Positions 17,707-26,144 of a stretch of 64,000 nucleotides of DNA are shown one piece after another. The position numbers were made by a program, and so were the translations under genes. The stretch comes from Pseudaquidulcibacter sp041917055 (GTDB lineage Bacteria > Pseudomonadota > Alphaproteobacteria > Caulobacterales > Aquidulcibacteraceae): the NCBI GenBank assembly GCA_041917055.1, contig JAYRYJ010000010.1, forward strand, positions 62,001 through 126,000. Reading direction: 5' to 3'. Under the pieces are notes generated by a model. The model had not been told where the DNA came from and did not search any database. It saw nothing but the letters and a program-made list of their open reading frames with translations. Position 1 is the stretch's first letter. Every line of letters starts with the position of its first letter.

Positions 17707-18020
17707 ACCACGGATATTAGAGTCGAAACTCATTAATTACCAAATAAATTCCGTAAATTACAAAGATATTCACTATATAAAACAATAAAATTGCTATCAT
17801 TTGCTATCAAATGACATCAATAGGTTTCCCGAATGGCCTTTTGCGCCTGATGTAAATCGCAATAGCTTGTCACGGTTTTTGTTTCTCGTGCGGCGCAAAA
17901 AGCTGCCACAAGCCACTAATTAATAAATGTATGACCTAGACCCAATCATGTAGAATAGCGCCAATTCTATCCCCCATAAAAATCTCGAATTTATGATTTT
18001 AGAATTATTATGGAGCATAG
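17707..18020. other. Intergenic region, no gene seen
   Basis: A 314-bp AT-rich gap. TTGCTATCA occurs twice in direct succession (17791 and 17801), followed by ATGACATCA, a 10-bp spaced near-repeat that could be a regulatory site. GGAG at 18010-18013 serves as ribosome site for the DUF2793 gene. Nothing else was identified. Confidence 0.4.
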
Positions 18021-19580
18021 ATGTCAGACATTTCCCCAAATCTTAATTTGCCTTTTCTATTATCAAGCCAGGCGCAAAAGCACTTAATTTTGAACCAATC
18101 GCTTTTGACGATTGATAATTTATTGATGTTGTCGGTAATATCAAATGAATTATCGTCGCCCCCGACAAATCCGCAAGAAGGAGACCGATATATTGTTGCC
18201 AATAATGCAAGTGGCGCATGGACAGGAAAAGAACATCAAATTGCGTGTTACAATAATTTGGGGTGGCATTTTATTGAACCAAAAAACGGCTTTCTAGCAT
18301 ATTTATCAAGCGGCAATAAAATCCTATGCTTTCGCGGCAATATTTGGGACAAATTACCATTGCCCGAAGAGAGTTTTCAAAACCTTTCACGATTGGGACT
18401 TGCGACACAATCTGATGCGAACAATCCGTTAAGTGCCAAATTGAATTCCGCATTATTGAGCGCGAAATACGCCGCCGAAAGTGGAAATGGCGATATAAGG
18501 CTAAAGCTGAACAAGGAAGCGGCTTCAAATATTTCGTCAATTTTGTTTCAAACTAATTGGTCCGGTTTTGCCGAAATCGGGCTTTGCGGCGATAATAATC
18601 TTAGTTTCAAAGTATCGGCAGACGGCAGTGAGTGGAAATCTTCAATCAACCTCGATAAATCGACTGGTCGCGCAGGAATTTTAGGTCTTGACCTTCCCGC
18701 TACCACGACCGGAAATAATGATTTTGTTCGCCTTGGGACTGTGCGCTTTTTACACACCAAGAAAGCCACGGGCACAGACGGCTACAATCTTTTTATCGGC
18801 GAAGAGGCCGGAAATTTCACAATGTCCTATTCTTCCGCCGCCTCAGATGCTTCGCAAAACGTTGGTGTCGGTTATTTGTCGCTTAATAGTCTAAGTTATG
18901 GAAAAAGAAATACTGCCATTGGCTCGCAAGCCGCAAAATCCTTGACAAGCGGGCAATATAATACCGCCATTGGTTATGCCGCAATACACGGTAATACGAC
19001 AGGAAGTAATAATACAGCTATCGGCTATGAAGCCTTGAGATATAAGATTGATGGCGCAATAAACGACACTTTCGGCGGGTGTAGTGGAATTGGTGCGGGG
19101 GTTAAGGTTTCAGGTTCAAATCAAATCCAATTGGGTGCAACCGGCACGACTGTCTATGCCTATGGTGCCGTGCAAGACCGTTCGGATATGCGTGACAAGG
19201 CTGATATTCGCGACACAATTCTTGGCCTTGAATTTATAAATGCTTTGCACCCTGTCGATTATCGGTGGGATATGCGCGACGATTATTTTACGCGACAAAC
19301 CGAAATTGATGAAAACGGAAATGAGATTGAAACCATACAGTCTATTCCGAAAGACGGTTCAAAAAAGCGAAATCGCTTTCACCACGGCCTAATCGCACAA
19401 GAGGTCAAAGCCGCGTGTGTGGCGGCGGGTGTTGATTTCGGCGGTTATCAAGACCATTCAATGGGCGGCGGCAATGATGTCCTATCAATCGGCTATACTG
19501 AATTAATTGCGCCATTGATTAAGGCCGTGCAGGAATTGAGCATTAAAGTCGCTCAATTAGATTCAAACCAAATTAATTAG
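18021..19580 (+). CDS. DUF2793 tail-fibre-like protein with S74 self-cleaving chaperone
   Basis: A 519-residue protein with three parts. DUF2793 (about 5-110) has LNLPFLLSSQAQKHL and NPQEGDRYIV. A middle region has repeated NTAIGxxA motifs (about 275-340) expected to form a beta-roll. The C-terminus is a Peptidase_S74 intramolecular chaperone (SDMRDKADIRDTILGLEFINALHPVDYRW). DUF2793 proteins form tail fibres in the Rhodobacter gene transfer agent and in phages. The gene stands alone with no phage head or tail genes near, so it may be a displaced GTA or prophage fibre. Its TAG stop coincides with the start of hairpin repeat H1. Confidence 0.82.
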   Translation: MSDISPNLNLPFLLSSQAQKHLILNQSLLTIDNLLMLSVISNELSSPPTNPQEGDRYIVANNASGAWTGKEHQIACYNNLGWHFIEPKNGFLAYLSSGNKILCFRGNIWDKLPLPEESFQNLSRLGLATQSDANNPLSAKLNSALLSAKYAAESGNGDIRLKLNKEAASNISSILFQTNWSGFAEIGLCGDNNLSFKVSADGSEWKSSINLDKSTGRAGILGLDLPATTTGNNDFVRLGTVRFLHTKKATGTDGYNLFIGEEAGNFTMSYSSAASDASQNVGVGYLSLNSLSYGKRNTAIGSQAAKSLTSGQYNTAIGYAAIHGNTTGSNNTAIGYEALRYKIDGAINDTFGGCSGIGAGVKVSGSNQIQLGATGTTVYAYGAVQDRSDMRDKADIRDTILGLEFINALHPVDYRWDMRDDYFTRQTEIDENGNEIETIQSIPKDGSKKRNRFHHGLIAQEVKAACVAAGVDFGGYQDHSMGGGNDVLSIGYTELIAPLIKAVQELSIKVAQLDSNQIN

Positions 19581-19739
19581 AGCGTCAGGACTTCAAGTGG
19601 AACAGGAATGGCGCAGGGATTTTGTGGCATGGCTTTGAGTTTTTTCGCTGATAATATTGGAATATTTTCAAGAAAAAACTCGATGCCATGACGCAAAAGA
19701 ACAAGCCAGTCCGATTCCAATTGAAGTTCTGACGCTCTA
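19578..19739 (+). repeat. H-family long hairpin repeat, copy H1
   Basis: A 162-bp imperfect inverted repeat. The outer arms (AGAGCGTCAG...ACTTCAA at the left, TTGAAGT...CTGACGCTCT at the right) match at about 22 of 25 positions. A second inner stem has GAGTTTTTTC opposite GAAAAAACTC, closed by an AT-rich loop with ATATTGGAATAT. It is inverted relative to H2, with which it shares most positions. The first three bases are the stop codon of the fibre gene. Confidence 0.8.
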
Positions 19740-20188
19740 GTAGCGGGAGAAATTAGAGAGCCAAAAAAAGGCCAAAAACATCTTAAAAACACAAGTGTCA
19801 AATGATTAAACTTATTTTTTATAAAGCGTTAATTGAATTGGAATTGCACAATTTTCCCCTATAAGGCCTCTAAAATGACCTTGCAGTCTTTTTATTGACT
19901 CGCGTTTATTGACACGCAAAAATTTTTGTTGTCTTAGAAACTGCCTTTTCCCTTGGCATATCCAATGCCGCAGGGTTTTGGGTCATTGATTTTGTTACGC
20001 GACTTAAAACCGGATTATTGAGTTTGAAGCGGCTAAGATTAGGTGTTTGCGACATAAAGTTCAAAGCCTTTGCCTTAGTCTAAAACAAAGCCAATAATCG
20101 GCTTTTGTCTCTATAAAACATTTTGGCTCAACAAAGGCTGAATTACACTTTAATTGGGTTTTGCTCAATTTGGCATGGCGGGATGATT
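19740..20188. other. Intergenic region, no gene seen
   Basis: About 450 bp of AT-rich sequence after repeat H1. It has several short runs of Ts but no strong terminator hairpin, and no ORF that resembles a protein. The ribosome site for the FkbM gene (GGCGGGA) lies at its right end. Confidence 0.4.
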
Positions 20189-21133
20189 ATGAGTATGAAT
20201 GAAAAGCAAGTTTTGAATGATGCCAAAGGATTAATTGAGAAAGACCCCGCCGCATACATTAAGGAAATTTCAAAGAGCATCGATATTAGGTCGCACTCTT
20301 CAAGGCATATTCGTGCCGCAGAATTGCACAAATTAGTAAAGGCAATGGTTGAAACCCGCGAAATTACCGGTTTTAGCGATGATATATTGTTTAAGGCAGA
20401 TCGTGCTTATTTTAAATTAGATGGCGTATGGCTCGATTGCACCAATGATTCTTATTATTTGCGATCTATCGGCGCACGCAATTCTATTGGCCGCAAAGTC
20501 GCAAAATTGCTGTCCGCAAAGCAAAATTCCCCGAAGGTGTTAATTGACCTGGGCGCGTTTCAAGGAGAAGTGGGTTTCTGGCTCGCAAAGAATTACCCTG
20601 ATGCTAAAACTCACATTATTGAAGCCTCGAGCGGAACTTTCAGTGCCCTGGAAGGTGCGGCAAAAATTCAAGAATTTGATACGAAAAACCTATTTACGCA
20701 CAATATTGCAATCGGCGCGACCGATGGGACGATTGAATTTAGTATTGGTCAAGGAACCAAAAATTCGATTCTGAACTATGATAAGAATGCAAAAACTGAA
20801 TCGGTCACAATGAAGTCATTTCCAACTTTTATGGCAGAGAATGACATCCAGTTCATCGATTTTTGTAAAATCGATATTGAAGGCGCCGAGCCGATGTTAG
20901 CACCCGCGTTCAAGCAAAGTGCCAAACAGTTCGGATTATTATTGATTGAATTTTCGATATTCGGCGACCGCGACGGATATGTCGAATTAGCTGAGATTCT
21001 TATTGACAGTGGCATGTCATGTAGTTTCGCTGAAAAAGTGCAGATTAAGCGAGGGGAAGTCAAAAATTTCTTGAAAGAAGTTCTTGATGATAAGGGAAAA
21101 AACGCAATTGATTTGGTGTTCGATAGACCATAG
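20189..21133 (+). CDS. FkbM family methyltransferase
   Basis: A 314-residue protein with a class I SAM-binding region VLIDLGAFQGEVGFWLAKN (about 112-130), HIIEASSGTF and the FkbM-specific IDFCKIDIEGAEPMLAPAF block (about 230-248). FkbM enzymes O-methylate sugars or small molecules. With GT genes on either side in the wider region, glycan methylation is plausible but not shown. ATG codons at 20183, 20189 and 20195 compete; 20189 has the best spacing from GGCGGGA. Confidence 0.8.
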   Translation: MSMNEKQVLNDAKGLIEKDPAAYIKEISKSIDIRSHSSRHIRAAELHKLVKAMVETREITGFSDDILFKADRAYFKLDGVWLDCTNDSYYLRSIGARNSIGRKVAKLLSAKQNSPKVLIDLGAFQGEVGFWLAKNYPDAKTHIIEASSGTFSALEGAAKIQEFDTKNLFTHNIAIGATDGTIEFSIGQGTKNSILNYDKNAKTESVTMKSFPTFMAENDIQFIDFCKIDIEGAEPMLAPAFKQSAKQFGLLLIEFSIFGDRDGYVELAEILIDSGMSCSFAEKVQIKRGEVKNFLKEVLDDKGKNAIDLVFDRP

Positions 21134-21257
21134 CAATAAAATCACCTTGCATTAGCGAGTTTTTACCTAATTTTGCAATGATTTTAATTCCTTAAGAGTT
21201 TTATGTGCCTTTGGTGCTTGACAATTGCAGTCAATAAAAGCACTTGACGAGCCGATT

Positions 21258-21346
21258 GCGGATGTGGCGGAATCGGTAGACGCCACGGACTTAAAATCCG
21301 TTGGGCTGTAAGGCCCGTGCCGGTTCGAGTCCGGCCATCCGCACCA
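21258..21346 (+). tRNA. tRNA-Leu (anticodon TAA)
   Basis: A class II tRNA with acceptor stem GCGGATG/CATCCGC, discriminator A and encoded CCA at 21344-21346. The anticodon stem ACGGA/TCCGT encloses CTTAAAA, so the anticodon is TAA (21292-21294), reading UUA. A long variable arm (TGGGCTGTAAGGCCC region) and the T-arm GGTTCGAGTCC are present. It is followed directly by two G-family hairpin repeats. No integrase gene is adjacent. Confidence 0.95.
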
Positions 21347-21352
21347 TTTTTT

Positions 21353-21416
21353 GAAAAATTTGCTGAAGGCAAATTTTGCTCTTCGTTTTTACGCAAAAGT
21401 CTGCAACTTTTGCTAA
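21353..21416 (+). repeat. G-family double hairpin, copy G1
   Basis: Starting 6 bp after the tRNA CCA, two hairpins follow in series: AATTTGC/GCAAATT (7 bp), then a TTGCTCTTCG linker, then GCAAAAGT/ACTTTTGC (8 bp, loop CTGCA). The linker and loop recur in G2 and G3 with stem changes that keep pairing. This could be a REP-like element or the 3' trailer/terminator structure of the tRNA. Confidence 0.6.
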
Positions 21417-21461
21417 CTCATCGCGGTGCTTTACTGCCACCGTTGCGAAGATAGATCTAAT

Positions 21462-21512
21462 CACAAATTTTGCTCTTCGACTTATCCAAAAAGGCTGCAA
21501 CTTTTTGGGGCT
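21462..21512 (+). repeat. G-family hairpin, copy G2 (second hairpin only)
   Basis: CAAATTTTGCTCTTCGACTT is followed by CCAAAAAG/CTTTTTGG (8-bp stem, loop GCTGCAA). It matches G1 in the linker and loop (CTGCAAC), while its stem differs at several positions on both sides so that pairing is kept. The first hairpin is missing its left arm. Confidence 0.55.
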
Positions 21513-21556
21513 TGAGGTGATTCAAGCTTAATTTTAATGCGAACTCAATTTCCACA

Positions 21557-21574
21557 CCGCCCGGCGTCGGGCGG
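21557..21574 (-). terminator. GC-rich stem-loop after gltB, weak terminator
   Basis: CCGCCCG/CGGGCGG with a 4-base loop lies about 30 bp beyond the gltB stop. There is no T-run on the minus strand, so it may slow transcription or protect the mRNA end rather than act as a full intrinsic terminator. Confidence 0.4.
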
Positions 21575-21602
21575 CGCTAGATAAATGTTTTGTTTGTTGT
21601 CC

Positions 21603-24600
21603 CTATTCCGCTGCAATCAAATTTACGGGGTGTTCCAAGCGGGTTAGCATTTCTTTTGGAACGATTTGCATGAAATGTTGCAATTCGTCTTGCCAATTAT
21701 CCAAAATATCACGCGCAATAGCCGAACCAGTTAATTCGGAATGCTTTTCAATCAATTCGCGCAAGGAATTTTCCCAATATTCAGTTTGAATATTTTGGAA
21801 AATCACGCTTTCAGGATTGATAAGATTGCGGATTTTTTTGGATTTATCCCAAATAAAGGCCATGCCACCGGTCATGCCTGCCGCGAAATTGTCGCCGATT
21901 TTCCCCAAAACCACGACAGTGCCGCCCGTCATATATTCACAACCATTTGCGCCAAGGCCTTCGACTACCGCAGTTGCACCCGAATTGCGGACTGCAAATC
22001 TTTCGCCTGCTTTACCGCTTGCAAACAATGCACCCGAAGTTGCGCCATAAAGGCAAGTATTGCCAATTATGGTGTTTTTATGCGGCTTAGAAACCGATGA
22101 ACGCGATGGACGAAGGGAAATTAAAGCACCCGATAGGCCTTTACCGACATAATCATTGGCGTCGCCCACGACCTCAATTGCCAAGCCTTTAACACCAAAT
22201 GCGCCCAAAGATTGCCCGCACGAACCCTCCAGTTTCAAATTCAAGCGGCCTTCGGCCATGCCATCAATGCCAAATTTGCGAACAATATGGGATGATGAGC
22301 GCGTGCCGATAGCGCGTTGCACATTGCGAACGCGATATGCAAGTTGCATTTTTTCGCCATTTTCAAAAAACGGTGCGGCATCACGAAGAATCTGCGAATC
22401 CAAAGTATCCGGCACCTCAATACGCGCGCGGGTTTTGGAATAATCGATTTTTGTAAAACCTTCGACTTGAACCAAGAGCGGGTTTAAGTCCAAATCATCG
22501 ACATTAGCAGGCCCACGAGAAATTTGTGCCAATAAATCCGTGCGACCGATAATTTGGTGCAAACTTGTAAAGCCTAAGGACGCTAGAATTTCGCGCACTT
22601 CTTCGGCGATAAAGCTCATGAGATTAATGACTTTTTCGGGCGTTCCAGTGAATTTTTTGCGCAGAGCTTCGTCTTGAACACAAACCCCGACAGGACAAGT
22701 ATTTGAATGGCATTGGCGCACCATAATGCAACCCATTGCCACTAATGACGCCGTGCCAATGCCAAATTCTTCAGCGCCAAGCATTGCCGCAATTACAATA
22801 TCGCGACCCGTGCGCAAACCACCATCGGTGCGCAACATGACGCTTTCACGAAGATTATTGAGGGTCAAAACCTGATGCGCTTCAGCGAGGCCCAATTCCC
22901 ACGGCATTCCCGCATATTTGATTGAAGTTTGCGGACTGGCACCCGTGCCGCCGACACCGCCTGAAATAAGGATAATATCGGCTTTGGCTTTGGCAACACC
23001 GGCGGCAACTGTGCCGACACCCGATTGTGAAACCAATTTCACACAGACTTTGGCATTGGGATTGATTTGTTTTAAATCATAAATCAATTGCGCCAAATCT
23101 TCGATTGAATAAATATCGTGATGTGGCGGCGGCGAAATTAGCGTAACGCCCGGTGTGGAATGGCGTAATTTTGCGATAAGTTCGGTAACTTTAAAGCCCG
23201 GCAATTGCCCGCCTTCACCCGGTTTTGCACCCTGCGCGACTTTGATTTCAATTTCGCGGCATTGGTTCAAATATTCCGCTGTAACCCCAAAACGACCTGA
23301 TGCGATTTGTTTAACCGCCGAATTAGGATTATCGCCATTTGGTAAAGGTTTATAACGCGCGCGATCTTCACCGCCCTCACCGGAAACTGATTTGGCGCCT
23401 ATGCGGTTCATGGCAATGTTTAAAGTGCCATGTGCTTCTGGGCTTAAAGCACCCAAAGACATGCCGGGCGTGATAAAGCGTTTGCGAATTTCATTTATGC
23501 TTTCAACTTCTTCCAATGGCGCATTTTTGATTTGCGGTCTGAAATCAAGCAAATCACGAATTTGAATTGGGTCGCGCCCACCTAGGCTTTCGACATATTT
23601 TCTATATTTCGGATATGAAGAATCATTACACGCCGATTGCAATAAATGGATTTGTTTGGCTTCTAATGCGTGGGTTTCACCGGTTGCGCGCGCTTTATAA
23701 AGACCGCCAATTGGCAAAACGCATGAACCCATGGCCCAGGCTTTTTCATGTTGTTCAAAACATTTGATACCAATGCCAATAATACCAATGCCTGAAACAC
23801 GCGACGACATGCCCGGGAAATATTGCGACACTAAGGCACGAGATAATCCTAGTGCCTCAAAATTATAACCACCGCGATATGATGAGATGACTGAAATCCC
23901 CATTTTGGATAGGATTTTCATCAATCCGGCCTCAATTGCCTTTTTATAATTCAGACATGCCTGTCCAAGGCTTAAATCACCTAAAAGCCCTTTTGCATGG
24001 CGATGGGCGATGGTTTCTTGTGCCAAATATGGATTGATACAAGTCGCGCCAACGCCAACCAAAACCGCAAAATAATGTGTATCAATACACTCCGCAGAGC
24101 GCACAATGATAGAGCAATAAGAGCGCAAGCCTTTTTCAACCAAATGCGAATGCACGCCGCCAGTTGCCAAAATCATTGGGCAAGACATGCGGTTTTCACC
24201 TTGGAATTCGTCGGTCAAAACAATTTGTGATTTGCCGGAACGCACGGCATCTTCGGCCTCAATGCGAATACGATTAAGTTCAGCGCGCAACATCAAACCC
24301 GCTTTTTCTTCATCTTCCGGTTTTTCAAAGCTGCAATCGATTATGGCAACGCCATCGCCCATAATCGGCAACATTCTTTCATATGTTCCGGTGGTGATGA
24401 AGGGGCTTTCAAGAACAAACACTTCGGTCTGAGTTTCGCTTTCAGCCAAAATATTGCCAAGGTTTTTGAACCTTGTTTTAAGGCTCATAACTTTTTCTTC
24501 ACGCAATGGATCAATCGGCGGATTAGTAACTTGGGAGAAATTTTGTTTAAAGAAATGCGATAGAGGGCGATAACGTTTTGAAAGAACCGCAATTGGGCTA

Positions 24601-26141
24601 TCGTCGCCCATTGAACCAAGTGCCTCTTTGGCTTCCTCCGCCATTGGCGTAAGAATCATTTCGATTTCTTCAAAGCTAAAGCCTGCACCCACTTGGCGTT
24701 TTAATAATTCGCCTTTGTCATAAAGTGTTGGTTCAGGGCCGGGGCCACAACGCTCTTCAAGTTCCAAAACATTTTCAAGCCATTGTTCATAAGGGTGGGT
24801 AGCCGCCAATTTATCGACGATTTCCTCATGGCGATAAAGTTTTGATTTGTGGGAATCAAAGGCCATCATTTGACCGGGGCCCAAAGCGCCGCGCTCAATA
24901 ACTTTTTTATCATCCATCGGCACCATTCCGGTTTCGGAACCCACAGCCCAAATGCCATCGTCGGTGATGGAATAACGCATTGGTCTTAGGCCGTTTCTAT
25001 CAAGACCCGATACCGCCCAACGACCGTCGAAAATCGCCAATGCCGCAGGCCCATCCCATGGTTCCATAACTGCGTTGCAATAGGAATATAATGCACGGTG
25101 TGTAGGTTTCATCACGTTTTCGTGTTTTGCCCATGCTTCTGGAACCAATAAAGCCTTTGCCATTGGTGCTGAACGACCGGCGCGCACCAAAATTTCAAGG
25201 GCGGCGTCAAGTGCTGCGGAATCCGATGAACCCGGCTGAATTACCGGCTTAATATCGGCTTGTTCGTCACCAAACACTGATGAAGCCATACGGATTTGAT
25301 GGCTTTTCATCCAATTAATATTGCCTTTAATAGTATTGATTTCGCCATTATGCGCCAACATTCTAAAAGGTTGCGCCAAGCGCCATTGCGGGAATGTATT
25401 GGTTGAATATCTTTGGTGGAAAATCGCGACCGATGAAACAAATCTATCGTCACATAGATCTGGATAAAATTCGTCAATATGTTCGGCCAAAAACATGCCT
25501 TTATAAACAAGGCTGCGTGAGGAAAATGAGCAAATGTAAAAATCCAAGAGATTAGAAGCAAGTGCCTGTTTCTCAATACGGCGGCGGCAAAGATATAATG
25601 CGCGTTCGACTTCTGCGGGTTCGCGTTTTTCGGTGTCAAAAAACAGGATTTGTTCGATTTCGGGGCGTGTATCATTCGCCTTTGTGCCAATTACCGAAAT
25701 ATCGACCGGGACTTGGCGCCAGCCATACATGAAAAAGCCGGAACGCAGGATTTCGGTTTCCACAATTGTCCGCGCACGCTCTTGTGCGCCAAAATCAGTG
25801 CGTGGCAAGAAAATTTGACCGACACAAATCGGCTCATTCCCCGGCCTATTTCCGGTCAGGATTACTTGTTCGCGGAAAAATTCTTGCGGCACATCAATGC
25901 GAATACCCGCGCCGTCACCGGTTTTGCCATCGGCATCAACCGCGCCACGATGCCAAACATTTTTTAGTGCCTTAATCGCCATGGTCACGATTTCACGACG
26001 CGGCTTGGCGTCAAGCGCAACAATCAGGCCAACGCCGCAAGAGTCTTTTTCATCTTCTTGATTATAGGCGAAAGCATTTTGCAGCTTTGACTGGTTTTCA
26101 ATATAGCGCAAAGTTTCTTGTGAAATGTCATTTTTGCTCAT
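21603..26141 (-). CDS. gltB: Glutamate synthase [NADPH] large subunit
   Basis: GltB makes glutamate from glutamine and 2-oxoglutarate. The 1512-residue protein has a propeptide of 34 residues ending before the catalytic Cys35 of CGVGL (class II glutamine amidotransferase). A central domain and the FMN-binding synthase domain follow, with GEGGEDRARY and KPGEGGQLPG. The 3Fe-4S ligands lie in CIMVRQCHSNTCPVGVC, and the GXGXG beta-helix is at the C-terminus. It lies 3 bp downstream of gltD, so the two are co-transcribed, in D-B order instead of the common B-D order. Confidence 0.96.
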   Translation of the reverse strand: MSKNDISQETLRYIENQSKLQNAFAYNQEDEKDSCGVGLIVALDAKPRREIVTMAIKALKNVWHRGAVDADGKTGDGAGIRIDVPQEFFREQVILTGNRPGNEPICVGQIFLPRTDFGAQERARTIVETEILRSGFFMYGWRQVPVDISVIGTKANDTRPEIEQILFFDTEKREPAEVERALYLCRRRIEKQALASNLLDFYICSFSSRSLVYKGMFLAEHIDEFYPDLCDDRFVSSVAIFHQRYSTNTFPQWRLAQPFRMLAHNGEINTIKGNINWMKSHQIRMASSVFGDEQADIKPVIQPGSSDSAALDAALEILVRAGRSAPMAKALLVPEAWAKHENVMKPTHRALYSYCNAVMEPWDGPAALAIFDGRWAVSGLDRNGLRPMRYSITDDGIWAVGSETGMVPMDDKKVIERGALGPGQMMAFDSHKSKLYRHEEIVDKLAATHPYEQWLENVLELEERCGPGPEPTLYDKGELLKRQVGAGFSFEEIEMILTPMAEEAKEALGSMGDDSPIAVLSKRYRPLSHFFKQNFSQVTNPPIDPLREEKVMSLKTRFKNLGNILAESETQTEVFVLESPFITTGTYERMLPIMGDGVAIIDCSFEKPEDEEKAGLMLRAELNRIRIEAEDAVRSGKSQIVLTDEFQGENRMSCPMILATGGVHSHLVEKGLRSYCSIIVRSAECIDTHYFAVLVGVGATCINPYLAQETIAHRHAKGLLGDLSLGQACLNYKKAIEAGLMKILSKMGISVISSYRGGYNFEALGLSRALVSQYFPGMSSRVSGIGIIGIGIKCFEQHEKAWAMGSCVLPIGGLYKARATGETHALEAKQIHLLQSACNDSSYPKYRKYVESLGGRDPIQIRDLLDFRPQIKNAPLEEVESINEIRKRFITPGMSLGALSPEAHGTLNIAMNRIGAKSVSGEGGEDRARYKPLPNGDNPNSAVKQIASGRFGVTAEYLNQCREIEIKVAQGAKPGEGGQLPGFKVTELIAKLRHSTPGVTLISPPPHHDIYSIEDLAQLIYDLKQINPNAKVCVKLVSQSGVGTVAAGVAKAKADIILISGGVGGTGASPQTSIKYAGMPWELGLAEAHQVLTLNNLRESVMLRTDGGLRTGRDIVIAAMLGAEEFGIGTASLVAMGCIMVRQCHSNTCPVGVCVQDEALRKKFTGTPEKVINLMSFIAEEVREILASLGFTSLHQIIGRTDLLAQISRGPANVDDLDLNPLLVQVEGFTKIDYSKTRARIEVPDTLDSQILRDAAPFFENGEKMQLAYRVRNVQRAIGTRSSSHIVRKFGIDGMAEGRLNLKLEGSCGQSLGAFGVKGLAIEVVGDANDYVGKGLSGALISLRPSRSSVSKPHKNTIIGNTCLYGATSGALFASGKAGERFAVRNSGATAVVEGLGANGCEYMTGGTVVVLGKIGDNFAAGMTGGMAFIWDKSKKIRNLINPESVIFQNIQTEYWENSLRELIEKHSELTGSAIARDILDNWQDELQHFMQIVPKEMLTRLEHPVNLIAAE

Positions 26142-26144
26142 GGC

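Noticed and set aside
19577..19801. 74-residue minus-strand frame over H1 and the similar frame over H2 (40610-40837)
   Set aside because: The peptides resemble each other only because the DNA hairpins are homologous; neither has a ribosome site and the structure explains the similarity.
21258..21346. tRNA-Leu as an integration site for a genomic island
   Set aside because: No integrase and no duplicated tRNA 3' end were seen in the window.
21184..21500. Open frames on the minus strand over tRNA-Leu with GRTRTGTGLTAQ and MAGLEPARALQPNGF peptides
   Set aside because: These are the well-known false proteins read from the complement of a tRNA gene; the tRNA explains the sequence fully.
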